Origin: UBA8231 sp036011085
GTDB taxonomy: Bacteria; Latescibacterota; UBA2968; UBA8231
Direction: 5' to 3'
Length of the DNA: 64,000 nt
NCBI GenBank assembly: GCA_036011085.1
Contig: DASCMS010000139.1
Span: 1 to 64,000 of the forward strand
This document shows positions 1 to 7,259 of the stretch, piece by piece. Positions within the stretch are counted from its first letter, which is position 1. The number at the start of each line of letters is the position of its first letter. The translations under genes and the position numbers were made by a program. The notes under the pieces were generated by a model. It worked only from the letters and a program-made list of their open reading frames with translations, ran no database searches and had not been told where the DNA came from.

Positions 1-135
1 CAAGAACAGCGATCCCGCAGATCATCGCGACGTCGGCCAACGCATGCAGGAATACCTCCGATGGCGAAACCGAAACACCGAAGACACCCAGTTAGCCAAA
101 GTCCAAAACTCAATGCCGACTCTTTAACAGAGCAC
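1..135. mobile_element. Right end of an IS630/Tc1-mariner-like insertion sequence
   Basis: The window opens inside an insertion element. The first 135 bases hold a transposase C-terminus and end at GTGCTCTGTTAAAGAG (read on the minus strand), followed at once by TA (136-137). IS630/Tc1-mariner elements duplicate a TA target. The neighbouring FG-GAP repeat reads normally up to its HL codons (CAC CTA) and becomes foreign exactly after that TA, so the boundary comes from loss of the host reading frame as well as from the motif. The other end lies outside the window, so terminal inverted repeats cannot be compared. Confidence 0.6.
2..127 (+). CDS. IS630-like transposase, C-terminal fragment (partial)
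   Basis: An open frame enters from the left edge and gives 41 residues before TAA. It contains DHRDVGQRMQEYLRWRNRN, which resembles the last helix of IS630-family DDE transposases (an 'I..YL.WRN' pattern shortly before the stop). The catalytic DDE residues would lie upstream, outside the window. The frame stops 8 bases before the inferred element end, the usual spacing for a compact IS. The family call rests on this short motif plus the TA junction, so it is moderate. A different DDE family remains possible. Confidence 0.5.
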   Translation, partial: KNSDPADHRDVGQRMQEYLRWRNRNTEDTQLAKVQNSMPTL

Positions 136-1200
136 TAGGTGCATACGATTCACACCCAGATTGGCCGCGATCAGATCCAGGTCCCCGTCACCGTCCACAT
201 CCCCCAGCGCCATACCTCGGGTGAAGTTGGTCGCGCCCGTCTCGACATTGAAGCCGCCGGCAAAGCCGCCGCTTCCGTCACCCAGGTGCACCCGGTTGAC
301 GGCGCTGTTGTTGCCCGTGACCAGGTCGAGATCGCCGTCGCCGTCCAGGTCTCCGAGTTCAGCCGTCACAGTTTTGCTCGTCGTCGCTTCGACGTCGTTG
401 CCGGCGGCGAAGGACCCACTGCCATCGCCCAGATACACGCGGTTGACGGCGCTGAAATTGCCGGTGACGAGATCGAGGTCACCATCACCATCCAGATCGC
501 CCAGCGGCGCGGACCGCGTCTTGTGCGTCGTCCCGGTTTCAACATCGCTGCCAGCAGAGAAGTGGCTCGTGCCGGTGTTCAAGTACACCCGGTTCACCTG
601 GGAGTAATTGCCGACAACCAGGTCGAGATCGCCGTCGCCATCCAGGTCGCCGAGCGTCGTGGCGCGGGCGTTGTCTGTCGCCGAGTCGACATCGTGCGAG
701 GCGTTGCTGAAGACGGCCGGCCCACCCGTCGTCGCCGCACGGAACTGAAACACCCTCGCCGCCGACAACGCTTGGGCACTGCCATTCTGCAGCCCCGTCG
801 TCAACGTCACGCCAACCAGCTCACCGGGGGCGAAGTCGGTGCCGGGATCGAAGGTCAGCGTCGTGCTGCCGCCTCCGGTCAGCGTCGCATCGCGATGGGT
901 GCTGGCGGTACCTCCCGTGCCATGCTGTCCGGTGAAGCCCCCGTGCACGACGAAGGTCGACGCCGACACCGTGCCGCCCGCGATCGCTTCGGAGAAGGTG
1001 GCGCTGATGTTGTTGCCGACGGCGGTGGCATGCGTCGCGTTGGCGGGGGAGGACGAGGAGAAGCTCGGCTGCGCCTGTGCCGGGGTGGCCCACAGCTGCA
1101 GCATGAGCAGAGCGACGAACAGCGCCCGCGTGACGGAGGCGACAAGAGAGGCGAGGAAGGAGCGGTCGTGGCGGTGAGGCTTGAGGTAGCGGCGCACCAT
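124..1200 (-). pseudogene. Secreted SbsA-Ig-like + FG-GAP/VCBS repeat protein, truncated by an IS
   Basis: The best start is the ATG at 1200, giving a basic N-region (MVRRYLKPHRHDR), a hydrophobic core and an AQA signal-peptidase site. The frame is open upstream to 1428, but that part overlaps the HigB promoter region and is not convincing. After the signal comes an SbsA-type Ig-like domain (SPANATHATAVGNNISATFS onward, about 100 residues). Four FG-GAP/VCBS repeats follow, each with LGDLDGDGDLDL calcium-binding loops. The fourth stops at VNRMHL, after which six bases of IS sequence give VLC and a stop. The native protein was probably longer, with more propeller blades and a C-terminal domain. 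An extracellular or surface adhesin or ligand-binding role is inferred. Confidence 0.8.
138..656 (-). repeat. Tandem FG-GAP repeats, about 49 codons each
   Basis: Four in-frame repeats of roughly 147-150 nt encode LGDLDGDGDLDLVxGNxSxVNRVYLGDGSG-type units. The DxDGDGDxD loop is the calcium-binding signature of FG-GAP blades. The second and third copies are nearly identical at protein level, which suggests recent duplication. The fourth is more diverged (ALGDVDGDGDLDLIAANLG) and is cut by the insertion element. Confidence 0.8.
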
Positions 1201-1405
1201 ACGGCGTAGCTCGCCACGTCGGCCGCGGAAGTGGGTGCGCGCCGCCTGGTAGAGGGCCTCCTCGCTGCGCCGGTAAAGAGCGCGGTGGGGCAGGTGGTAG
1301 GAGTCTGTGAGACGCGAGCTACGCACGGAGATATCGATGACTGCAACGCTTTGGGGTGCAGTGTACTCGATTGCCGTTCTCCGCCAGGTGTAGTATGTTT
1401 TTGCC

Positions 1406-1693
1406 GTGATCAAGACCTGGCGCAACACCTCGACTCGTAGAGTGTGGGAAGGCGAACGGCCCAGCAGCTACCGAGGGGTTGATCTTGAGACGGCTATCGA
1501 TTTGTTGCTGGCGCTGAACGTTGCCAAACGCCTGAGTGATCTCAGCCCCCTCCGGAGCGTGGGTCTGCACAAGCTCAAGGGAGATCGAAGAGGGCAGTGG
1601 GCGATGACCGTCAATCAGCGCTGGCGTATCTGCTTTGAGTTCAGCGATGGTGACGCCTACAACGTTGAACTCGTCGACTATCACAGAGGATGA
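1406..1693 (+). CDS. higB: HigB-family toxin (RelE/ParE-like plasmid killer)
   Basis: This 95-residue protein matches the HigB family in length and motifs: an N-terminal MIKTWRN, then LHKLKGDRRGQWAMTVNQRWRICF and a final VELVDYH. HigB is a ribosome-dependent mRNA interferase of a type II toxin-antitoxin pair. The toxin-first order is typical of higBA. Translation starts at GTG 1406. The antitoxin ATG lies 4 bases after the stop, so the pair is co-transcribed. The module sits between two broken repeat proteins, consistent with carriage on a mobile or rearranged segment. Confidence 0.9.
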   Translation: MIKTWRNTSTRRVWEGERPSSYRGVDLETAIDLLLALNVAKRLSDLSPLRSVGLHKLKGDRRGQWAMTVNQRWRICFEFSDGDAYNVELVDYHRG

Positions 1694-1697
1694 TGAC

Positions 1698-1985
1698 ATG
1701 GCAGCGATAGCACATCCCGGCCGCTTGTTGAAACGCGAACTCACAGCCCGCGATCTGAGTGCGAATCGGCTGGCCCTGGATGTGGGCGTGCCTTCGGGGC
1801 GCATTACAGACATCCTCAATGGGCGGCGTTCGATCACCGCGGATACCGCTCTGCGTCTGGGGAGATACTTCGGCAATGAGCCGCAGTTCTGGTTGGCCCT
1901 GCAGAGCCAGTACGACATCGCCGTGGTCGAGAAGGAGCGGGGCGCGGAGATTGCCCGCTCTGTTCGGCCTGCCGACGCTGCCTGA
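1698..1985 (+). CDS. higA: HigA-family antitoxin (Xre-type HTH)
   Basis: The ATG at 1698 starts MAAIAHPGRLLKRELTARDL, a typical HigA opening. A helix-turn-helix follows (SANRLALDVGVPSGRITDIL then NGRRSITADTALRLGRYFG), and the C-terminus (PQFWLALQSQYDIAVVEKER) is the usual HigA dimer/toxin-binding tail. Length is 95 residues. It neutralises HigB and, by family precedent, represses its own promoter. An in-frame start upstream would overlap higB and add a non-conserved extension, so it was not chosen. Confidence 0.92.
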   Translation: MAAIAHPGRLLKRELTARDLSANRLALDVGVPSGRITDILNGRRSITADTALRLGRYFGNEPQFWLALQSQYDIAVVEKERGAEIARSVRPADAA

Positions 1986-1998
1986 CGACGTCGACGGC

Positions 1999-2790
1999 TC
2001 ATCGCAGTCTCCAGGCGGCGTACGCCGCCATCGTTGCCCCCAATAGCCAACTGACGTATTCCGCAAACGTCGGGATGACCACAGCCGTCCCCGAGTTGCT
2101 CACGGTGCTGTTGCTGCCCGAGATCAACGATCCGGTCGAAGCCACAGTGAGCCCCGTGTCGCCATCGATGGAGAGCAGGTAGGTCTCGTTGTCGACGACC
2201 TGGCTGACGTCGTTGAAGTAGCCGCTCACGGTATAGGTCTCGCCGGCGCCTTCGGCGACAGAGATCGACAACCCTGAAAACGTCAGCGTGTTGCTGCCGA
2301 CGGTGCCGGTGACGCTGCTGGCATCGGGCCCATTCAGCAGCCAGGTGACGGCGTTGAAATCGGCCGTGCCCGATGTGGCCAGCACGATTTGGGTGACGTC
2401 GAAGCTCAACCCATCGCCACCACCGCCATCGCTGAGGGTGAAGTCGAAGAGGTCGACGGCCTTGCTGGCGCTCCGCGCATCGATGCTCAGTCCGATAGCG
2501 CTGGATTCGTCGAGCGTGCTGCTGGCGGTCAGCGTGCCGTCGGAGTTGAGGAAGATGGCGACCTTCGCCGCGGCGGCATTGCTGACGGCAGTGTTGCTGC
2601 CCGACATCTCCGAACCACTGATCGACACCGTGGCATCCGTGTCGCCATCGACCGAGAACGAAAAGGTCTGATCGACGGTCAGGCTGCTGGTGTCGCTGTA
2701 GTAACCGCTGAGGGTGTAGGTATCATTGGCGCCGTCCGCCACGGACAGGGACAGCCCCGAGAAGGTGATGGTGTTGGCGCTGGAGCTGGG
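1999..2790 (-). pseudogene. Repeat-rich surface protein with IPTL-like C-terminal anchor, 5' end missing
   Basis: Only the C-terminal part remains. Two homologous beta-rich repeats can be aligned (NTITFSGLSLSVADGANDTY and NTLTFSGLSISVAEGAGETY, each followed by a SxDGDT and SGSNxxVSN segment). The tail is IPTFAEYVSWLLGATMAAYA ending in arginine, which fits an IPTL-CTERM type sorting signal: motif, one membrane helix, basic end. Repeat homology continues upstream of the GTG at 2742 to about 2790, where it is lost without a start codon or signal peptide. The gene has therefore been cut at the 5' side. Expression from the internal GTG is unlikely to give an exported protein. Confidence 0.65.
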
Positions 2791-2804
2791 GCAGTGATCT
2801 CGCC

Positions 2805-2897
2805 GCAGCGACGAATAACACCAAGAGCGGATCGTTGGGGGATGTGGACGGGGACGGCGACCTGGATTTTGTCGCGCTTTTCGCGATCCCGTGTTAG
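2805..2897 (+). pseudogene. FG-GAP repeat fragment
   Basis: On the plus strand this stretch encodes AATNNTKSGSLGDVDGDGDL followed by DFVAL and a stop at 2895. It holds one clear FG-GAP calcium loop (GDVDGDGDLD) and nothing else. It is opposite in orientation to the FG-GAP gene at 124-1200 and abuts the broken end of the IPTL-type gene. I read it as a scrap left by recombination between repeat-protein genes. Confidence 0.5.
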
Positions 2898-2926
2898 AGT
2901 AAAGAATGTTCCAATACTTCTTTACT
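2898..2926. promoter_or_regulatory. Perfect 9-bp inverted repeat, probable VapB operator
   Basis: AGTAAAGAA and TTCTTTACT form a perfect inverted repeat separated by 11 bases, ending 11 bases before the vapB ATG. It is unusually AT-rich for this sequence. Dyads in this position are typical of autoregulated vapBC operons. The assignment is by position and symmetry only. Confidence 0.55.
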
Positions 2927-2937
2927 GGAGAAACTCG

Positions 2938-3189
2938 ATGTCCCTCAACATCAAGGACCCTGAAGCAGACCGCCTTGCCCGCGAGCTTGCAGGCTTGATG
3001 GGTGAGACCATCACTCAGACGGTGACCGTCTCGTTGCGCGAACGCTTGAGGCGTGAGGGCGGCAGAAGCCCCTTGAGCCTCAAGGACGAGATCATGGAGA
3101 TCAGCCGCCGATGTGCTGCGTTGCCACGGCGAACCGGTAGCGCGGCTGATGACATCATCGGATATGACGAACGCGGACTGCCGACCTGA
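2938..3189 (+). CDS. vapB: VapB-family antitoxin (Rv0623-like, PSK_trans_fac)
   Basis: This 83-residue protein starts MSLNIKDPEADRLARELAGL and ends RRCAALPRRTGSAADDIIGY then DERGLPT. These are hallmarks of the Rv0623-type VapB antitoxins: an N-terminal DNA-binding ribbon-helix region and a C-terminal IxGYDExGLP motif that wraps the PIN toxin. A good ribosome site (GGAG) precedes the ATG. The stop overlaps an ATG (TGATG) that opens MVIDTSA, the normal first residues of a VapC, but the toxin is cut immediately. The antitoxin is therefore intact while its partner is destroyed. Confidence 0.88.
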   Translation: MSLNIKDPEADRLARELAGLMGETITQTVTVSLRERLRREGGRSPLSLKDEIMEISRRCAALPRRTGSAADDIIGYDERGLPT

Positions 3190-3673
3190 TGGTCATAGAT
3201 ACGTCTGCCATGATCGACATCCCGCTCAGCGTGATCGCGATGGACAGCAGCGTAACGCCGAGAGCAAAGATCCCGTGCTTGTCGTTGGCCATCCCCACCT
3301 GCACCTCTTCGCGGGCCACGGCGATCGCCAGCTCGGCGGATTCCTCTTCGTAGTGCTGAATCCTCTCGATCTCCGCGGGATCCACGGGCTTCTCCTGAGA
3401 TCTCAGCAGGTCATGCTTCGACCGCAGGATCTCGATGTGCAGTCTGTCCCCCTCCAGTCTCGACAGCTCGAGGATCTCCTCCGTTCTCTCCATCACCGCT
3501 TCGGTGGAGGTGATCCCTGCCAGCAGCGCCCCCACCGAGGAGAACAGCGCCAGAATCATCGCTGTGAGAGCTACCCATCGGATCCAGGCCCTGTCACCAT
3601 GTTCGCCGCCGCCCTGCAATTCGTCCAGAAGTGTCTCGTGTGCGGACTCGCCGCTTTCTATTTCAGCTGGCAT
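3155..3673 (-). CDS. DUF4337-like membrane protein, probably 3'-truncated
   Basis: From the ATG at 3673 the protein has an acidic N-terminus (MPAEIESGESAHETLLDELQ), one membrane helix (WVALTAMILALFSSVGALLAG), a helical charged middle (residues about 60-120) and a second helix (FALGVTLLSIAITLSGM). DUF4337 proteins normally carry a further helix at the end. Here the last residues (ADVSMTIRSAVRVRHIR) are the antisense of vapC and vapB, so the native tail has been replaced. The start overlaps the upstream aminotransferase stop by 11 bases, implying co-transcription. Function of the family is unknown. Confidence 0.65.
   Translation of the reverse strand: MPAEIESGESAHETLLDELQGGGEHGDRAWIRWVALTAMILALFSSVGALLAGITSTEAVMERTEEILELSRLEGDRLHIEILRSKHDLLRSQEKPVDPAEIERIQHYEEESAELAIAVAREEVQVGMANDKHGIFALGVTLLSIAITLSGMSIMADVSMTIRSAVRVRHIR
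3189..3212 (+). pseudogene. vapC toxin remnant (first 8 codons)
   Basis: The ATG overlapping the vapB stop reads MVIDTSAM, matching the universal VapC/PIN start in which the first aspartate is a metal ligand. Beyond about 3212 the frame reads the antisense of the DUF4337 gene, so the toxin body is missing. The remnant is very short, but it sits at exactly the position, frame and coupling expected for vapC. Confidence 0.55.
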
Positions 3674-4796
3674 GCTGTTTCCCGTTCCAGTACATCGATT
3701 GTTCCAGGGCGACGAGCAACCGGTCGACATCCTCGGGGAAGACGTGACCGATGGTACCGATTCGGAAGGAGTCGATACCTGTGACCTTCCCCGGATAGAT
3801 GACGAAGCCTTTGTCCTTGAGCAAGCTGTAGAACTTCATGAAGTCGTACTCCGCGTGCGGGGGATTATAGAACCCGGTGATGATCGGGCTCTGGTACTCC
3901 GGTGGCAACACACACCGGAACCCCAATCTCTGCATTCCCTGCACTAGCCGACGCTGATTCTCACGGTAGCGGGTATGCCGTGCCGCCACGCCGCCTTCCT
4001 CTTCCAGCTCGATCAGAGCCTGGTAGAACGCGCGCACCACGTGCGTGGGGCTGGTGAACCGCCATTTACCGTTGCCCTGCTCCATTGCCTGCCACTGATC
4101 GTACAGGTCCAGCGACAGAGAACGGGACCAGCCCTCGGTCTGCTCGAGATGGGAGATCCTGGCGACGACGAAGCCGAAACCGGGAACGCCCTGGATACAC
4201 TTGTTGGCCGACGAGACCATGTAGTCGATCCCCATCTCGGCGATATCCATCGGCACACCACCGAAGGCGCTCATGGAATCGACCAGCAGCAGACGGTCAT
4301 GTCCCTTGACGATGCTGGCGATCTCTTCCAGGGGATTCATCATCCCGGTGGTGGTCTCGTTGTGCACGAGCACCACGTGCGTGACCGCTTCGTCCTCTCG
4401 TAGTGCCTGGTCCAGTCTGCCGAGGTCCGGCGGGTCGAGCTCACCGCTGTCGTGCACCACGTGCCGGATCTCGAGACGGTCGGCGATCTGTGCCAGTCGC
4501 TGGCCATATGTACCATTTGCCAGAACGAGCAGCTTGCCGTCACGTGGAATCGTCGACCCGACCATGGCCTCCACCGAGAACGTGCCGCTGCCCTGCATCA
4601 ACACGCAGGTGTAGTGATCGGGTCGCGATGCGGTAGCAAGCTGCACCAGCTTTTCCCGGACAGGTGTCACAACACCGGCGTTGTACTCGTCGTCCCACGT
4701 GCACCAGTCGCGATCCATGGCGCGACGCACGGTGGGTGATGTAGACAGCGGACCGGGAGTCAGCAGTAAATAGTCGTTCTCTGCCCATTTCTCCAT
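3663..4796 (-). CDS. phnW: Class V aminotransferase, 2-aminoethylphosphonate:pyruvate type
   Basis: The 377-residue protein has the PhnW layout. LLTPGPLSTSPTVRRAM lies at the N-terminus and LMQGSGTFSVEAMVGSTIP in the cofactor phosphate region. HNETTTGMMNP and the aspartate in LLLVDSMSAFGG contact the pyridine ring. SSANKCIQGVPGF carries the Schiff-base lysine K199, and the C-terminal domain ends in the substrate arginine region (DSFRIGTIGHV). PhnW converts 2-aminoethylphosphonate and pyruvate to phosphonoacetaldehyde and alanine. No phosphonatase (PhnX) or PhnA/PhnY is adjacent, so either the partner is elsewhere or it acts on a related amine. DUF4337 follows in the same transcript. Confidence 0.8.
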   Translation of the reverse strand: MEKWAENDYLLLTPGPLSTSPTVRRAMDRDWCTWDDEYNAGVVTPVREKLVQLATASRPDHYTCVLMQGSGTFSVEAMVGSTIPRDGKLLVLANGTYGQRLAQIADRLEIRHVVHDSGELDPPDLGRLDQALREDEAVTHVVLVHNETTTGMMNPLEEIASIVKGHDRLLLVDSMSAFGGVPMDIAEMGIDYMVSSANKCIQGVPGFGFVVARISHLEQTEGWSRSLSLDLYDQWQAMEQGNGKWRFTSPTHVVRAFYQALIELEEEGGVAARHTRYRENQRRLVQGMQRLGFRCVLPPEYQSPIITGFYNPPHAEYDFMKFYSLLKDKGFVIYPGKVTGIDSFRIGTIGHVFPEDVDRLLVALEQSMYWNGKQHAS

Positions 4797-5353
4797 GACA
4801 ATGCTCCTTGATCTGTTGTTGACTTCGGGTCACGCTTCGCTACAATGGAGAACGAAGGGGCAACGGGATCGTGGCTGCCCGGAGATTCGCGGTGGCTGCG
4901 TTTATTGAAAGGAGGCTGCCTTTGGCTGAACCGTATTGGGTTTCGTCCGACTGGCACCCCGTTCATGCTCCCCACGACCGGTGACGGAACCCAGATCAAG
5001 GCGACATTCGGACGGCTGTTGAGGATGTACATCCGTCAGCAATCATAGGCTTTCGTGCCGTTCCTGCAGGCTCTTCTGACCCGCCAGCACGGGGGACCTT
5101 CGGTGCTGAGCATCGATCGACCGGATTGACCGAATCGCACGGAGTCAGGTTGCTCTGCCGACCTCACGCCGGCCCCGGCACAAACGGGGGCCAACGGACG
5201 ACGTGTTGTCGGCAGCGAGTGCACCCGCCCACCTGCCCGGAGCCGGATCTGGGCACACGGCTTCGAGTTGTCATCGCGCAACGGATATGGGGCCCCACCC
5301 TCTTTCGCTGAGGGTGGGGCTTCTCGACGATGTGCACCTGCTGTCGGACCTGA
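4797..5353. other. 557-base stretch without a recognisable gene
   Basis: No frame here gives a protein I recognise. There is a strong Shine-Dalgarno-like AAAGGAGG at 4908-4915, followed by TTG at 4922, but that frame hits TGA after 20 codons. It reopens to 5309 with Pro/Arg-rich, non-conserved text, so I do not call it. The right end contains a stable hairpin (5292-5320). The promoter for phnW should lie at the left end. Confidence 0.5.
5292..5320 (-). terminator. GC-rich hairpin terminator after the cytochrome operon
   Basis: GCCCCACCCTC (5292-5302) pairs perfectly with GAGGGTGGGGC (5310-5320) around a 7-base loop, 33 bases beyond the stop of the cytochrome/barrel gene. There is no good U-run on either strand, so termination strength is uncertain. 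Confidence 0.5.
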
Positions 5354-6778
5354 CTATCGATAAAGGTGTAGCTGAAAGAAGAGATCAGCATCTGCCTTTC
5401 CCTGGGTGGGAAGGAGGACGCGAAAACGGCCATCCACCGTCACACCAGCGATCGGCGACAGCTGCAGCCCCACCTGCAGACGGTGGTCCTCGTCGTCGAT
5501 GATCTCGGTATCGGGATCGCTCCAGTCGTGTGCCAGCAGCACCACCATCCCATTGTACGCCACCCAGTTGGCCTCCTGGTAGAACGCTGACTGATCGGTC
5601 TGCCGCCCGCTGGATCTCTGGAAGCTACCGACGTCGTACTCGGCCTGGTAGGTAAGTGGCAGACCTTTGTTGTGGCGCCACGGGTTCCACACACCATAGA
5701 GCCCGTAGGTCGAGGTGTCCCCTCCCTCTTCGAGGTCACGACGACGGAGCATGGCACTGGCGCCCACGCTCCAGCTCAGATCCCGCCAGCCGGCGTTGAT
5801 CGCAGTCCCCCAACCATCGTCGACATCGGTGATATCCCAGGCGCCGGCAACACGGTTGCGTGCCGCCATCCTGAACCACGAGGCGTTGACGAAGGGGTAG
5901 TTGGGCATGGCGCCGACTTCGATGCCGCTCACACGGGACTCGGGCAACCCTCCGTCGAGTTCGAAGCTGCGACGGATGTGGGATGTATGGTCGTCAAGCC
6001 GCAATCCGAAGGAGGGTACGAAGCGGCCGGCCTTGGCATAAGCCTGGCCTGGCGCTTCGTGCAGCATGATGAATGCCTCGCGGAAATAGAATGAGTGATC
6101 CTGGTCGAAGGTGTCTGAGTACCCGCTGAGCCGGCCGCGCGCGCCGGTGTTGGCCAGCAGCGTCAGGTGATGACGGGGATGGAACACGACGGGCACATCG
6201 ACCTGCATGGGGAAGAACAGCGATCCCGACTTCAGAAAAGCCAGCCGCAGGTCCGCCCCGACACGCAACATGGGATCGGCGTTCAGACGTCCGTACCGTC
6301 CCTGCAGCAGTCCGTAGCGGTCCGGCTCGCCGCCGGGCGTTCCCCACGCCCAGCCGTCGTCAGTCGCCTCCCTGAGGGTCTGGAATTCCTCCACCGCCTG
6401 CAGGAACGTGTCGGGACCGACGGGCTGTCTGTGGTCGTACGACGTGGCCCGATCCCGGCGGCCGACACGGGGTGCATTGCGATCCCAGTCATCTGTCGGG
6501 CGTGGGCTCGTGGCGATGGCAGGCAGTGTCGATTGACCGAAGAAGCGCCCCGAGGCGTTGCGCACGCCTCCCCCTGCCGGATCCACATGGCAGGACTGGC
6601 AGGACATGTTGCACTTGCGCTCTGCCACCGGCGGGTTCACCCACTCGTTCGGTGAGAGGTGACAGTTGTCGCAGGTGCGGGCCGACCGTGCTGCGTACAT
6701 CGGTGTAGCCTGTATGGCCGACATCGCAAGTGCCAGTGTGGCTGCTACGGCGAGAACGTGCAGCGGGTTCAGTCGCAT
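5354..6778 (-). CDS. Di-heme c-type cytochrome domain fused to an outer-membrane beta-barrel
   Basis: The ATG at 6778 overlaps the upstream stop by 10 bases and starts a clean signal peptide (LHVLAVAATLALAMSAIQA). Two heme motifs follow: CDNCH (36-40) and CQSCH (60-64), with another cysteine at 56. After GGGVRNASGRFFGQSTLP comes a region of about 380 residues, rich in alternating aromatic/polar strands (FFPMQVDVPVVF, YGLYGVWNPWRH, LTYQAEYDVGSF) and ending in FFQLHLYR, a typical barrel C-terminus. Heme attachment needs periplasmic maturation. A role in moving electrons across or at the outer membrane is inferred. Length is 474 residues. Confidence 0.65.
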   Translation of the reverse strand: MRLNPLHVLAVAATLALAMSAIQATPMYAARSARTCDNCHLSPNEWVNPPVAERKCNMSCQSCHVDPAGGGVRNASGRFFGQSTLPAIATSPRPTDDWDRNAPRVGRRDRATSYDHRQPVGPDTFLQAVEEFQTLREATDDGWAWGTPGGEPDRYGLLQGRYGRLNADPMLRVGADLRLAFLKSGSLFFPMQVDVPVVFHPRHHLTLLANTGARGRLSGYSDTFDQDHSFYFREAFIMLHEAPGQAYAKAGRFVPSFGLRLDDHTSHIRRSFELDGGLPESRVSGIEVGAMPNYPFVNASWFRMAARNRVAGAWDITDVDDGWGTAINAGWRDLSWSVGASAMLRRRDLEEGGDTSTYGLYGVWNPWRHNKGLPLTYQAEYDVGSFQRSSGRQTDQSAFYQEANWVAYNGMVVLLAHDWSDPDTEIIDDEDHRLQVGLQLSPIAGVTVDGRFRVLLPTQGKADADLFFQLHLYR

Positions 6779-7209
6779 GCGGCTTGCCCCGTCGCCATCC
6801 ATCGTTCGATCGTCAGCCGCTCCTTGCTGGTCAGACGGGGCCAGGCCCCGGGAGGCATGGTGTTGTTGCGAAAGACCTCGCTGATGATGTCCTCGGAATT
6901 GTTCATCACCGACCGACAAGATTCCAGGCCGGGGTCGTTGCTGCTGGCTGCTGCCAGCAAGCGCTTGTCCCTCGCGTCATCGTCATCGTCGTCACCAGTT
7001 TCGTCCGTTCCTGCGTGGCAGGGCACACATTCACGCTGAAAGATCGGTTCCACCTGGGTCCAGGTCGGCTTCTGTGCGACGATATCCGGATCGGCCTCGT
7101 TCAACGTCAGATCCCCTGAACCGCAGGCCGTCAGCAGCATGGTGATCGAAGCCGGAAACACTACCAGGGCGAATGATCGTCCTCCTGCTGATGGATCGGT
7201 TTCTCTCAC
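6769..7209 (-). CDS. Lipoprotein c-type cytochrome (single CxxCH)
   Basis: This 146-residue protein has a signal region ending in the lipobox LLTAC (C29), so it should be lipid-anchored. The motif PIFQRECVPCH holds one heme site (C61, C64, H65), as in planctomycete-type cytochrome c domains. A possible distal methionine lies in NNTMPPGAWPRLTSKERLTI, which also matches the family ending 'MPP....T..E...I..W'. An acidic loop (DDDDDD) sits in the middle. It overlaps the next gene, the cytochrome-barrel protein, and is likely its electron partner. Confidence 0.75.
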   Translation of the reverse strand: MRETDPSAGGRSFALVVFPASITMLLTACGSGDLTLNEADPDIVAQKPTWTQVEPIFQRECVPCHAGTDETGDDDDDDARDKRLLAAASSNDPGLESCRSVMNNSEDIISEVFRNNTMPPGAWPRLTSKERLTIERWMATGQAACD

Positions 7210-7259
7210 GCTCGTTCCTTTCTTCCGCGGGGATTCTGATAATGTCGTAAGATACCCCC

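Noticed and set aside
139..1209. Long open frame on the plus strand opposite the FG-GAP gene
   Set aside because: It is the antisense of the tandem repeats. Its repeats mirror the minus-strand codons and it has no signal or family.
1391..1405. TAGTAT as a -10 box for higBA
   Set aside because: The nearest -35-like TTGCCG is only 14 bases upstream, too short a spacer to call.
2389..3189. 266-codon plus-strand frame including VapB
   Set aside because: Only the last 83 codons match VapB. The rest is antisense of the IPTL-type gene, and a good ribosome site precedes the internal ATG.
4845..5311. Possible small gene with AAAGGAGG and TTG start, or a TGA-recoded frame
   Set aside because: The frame stops after 20 codons. 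The continuation is Pro/Arg-rich and unlike a known protein, and no SECIS is near the TGA.
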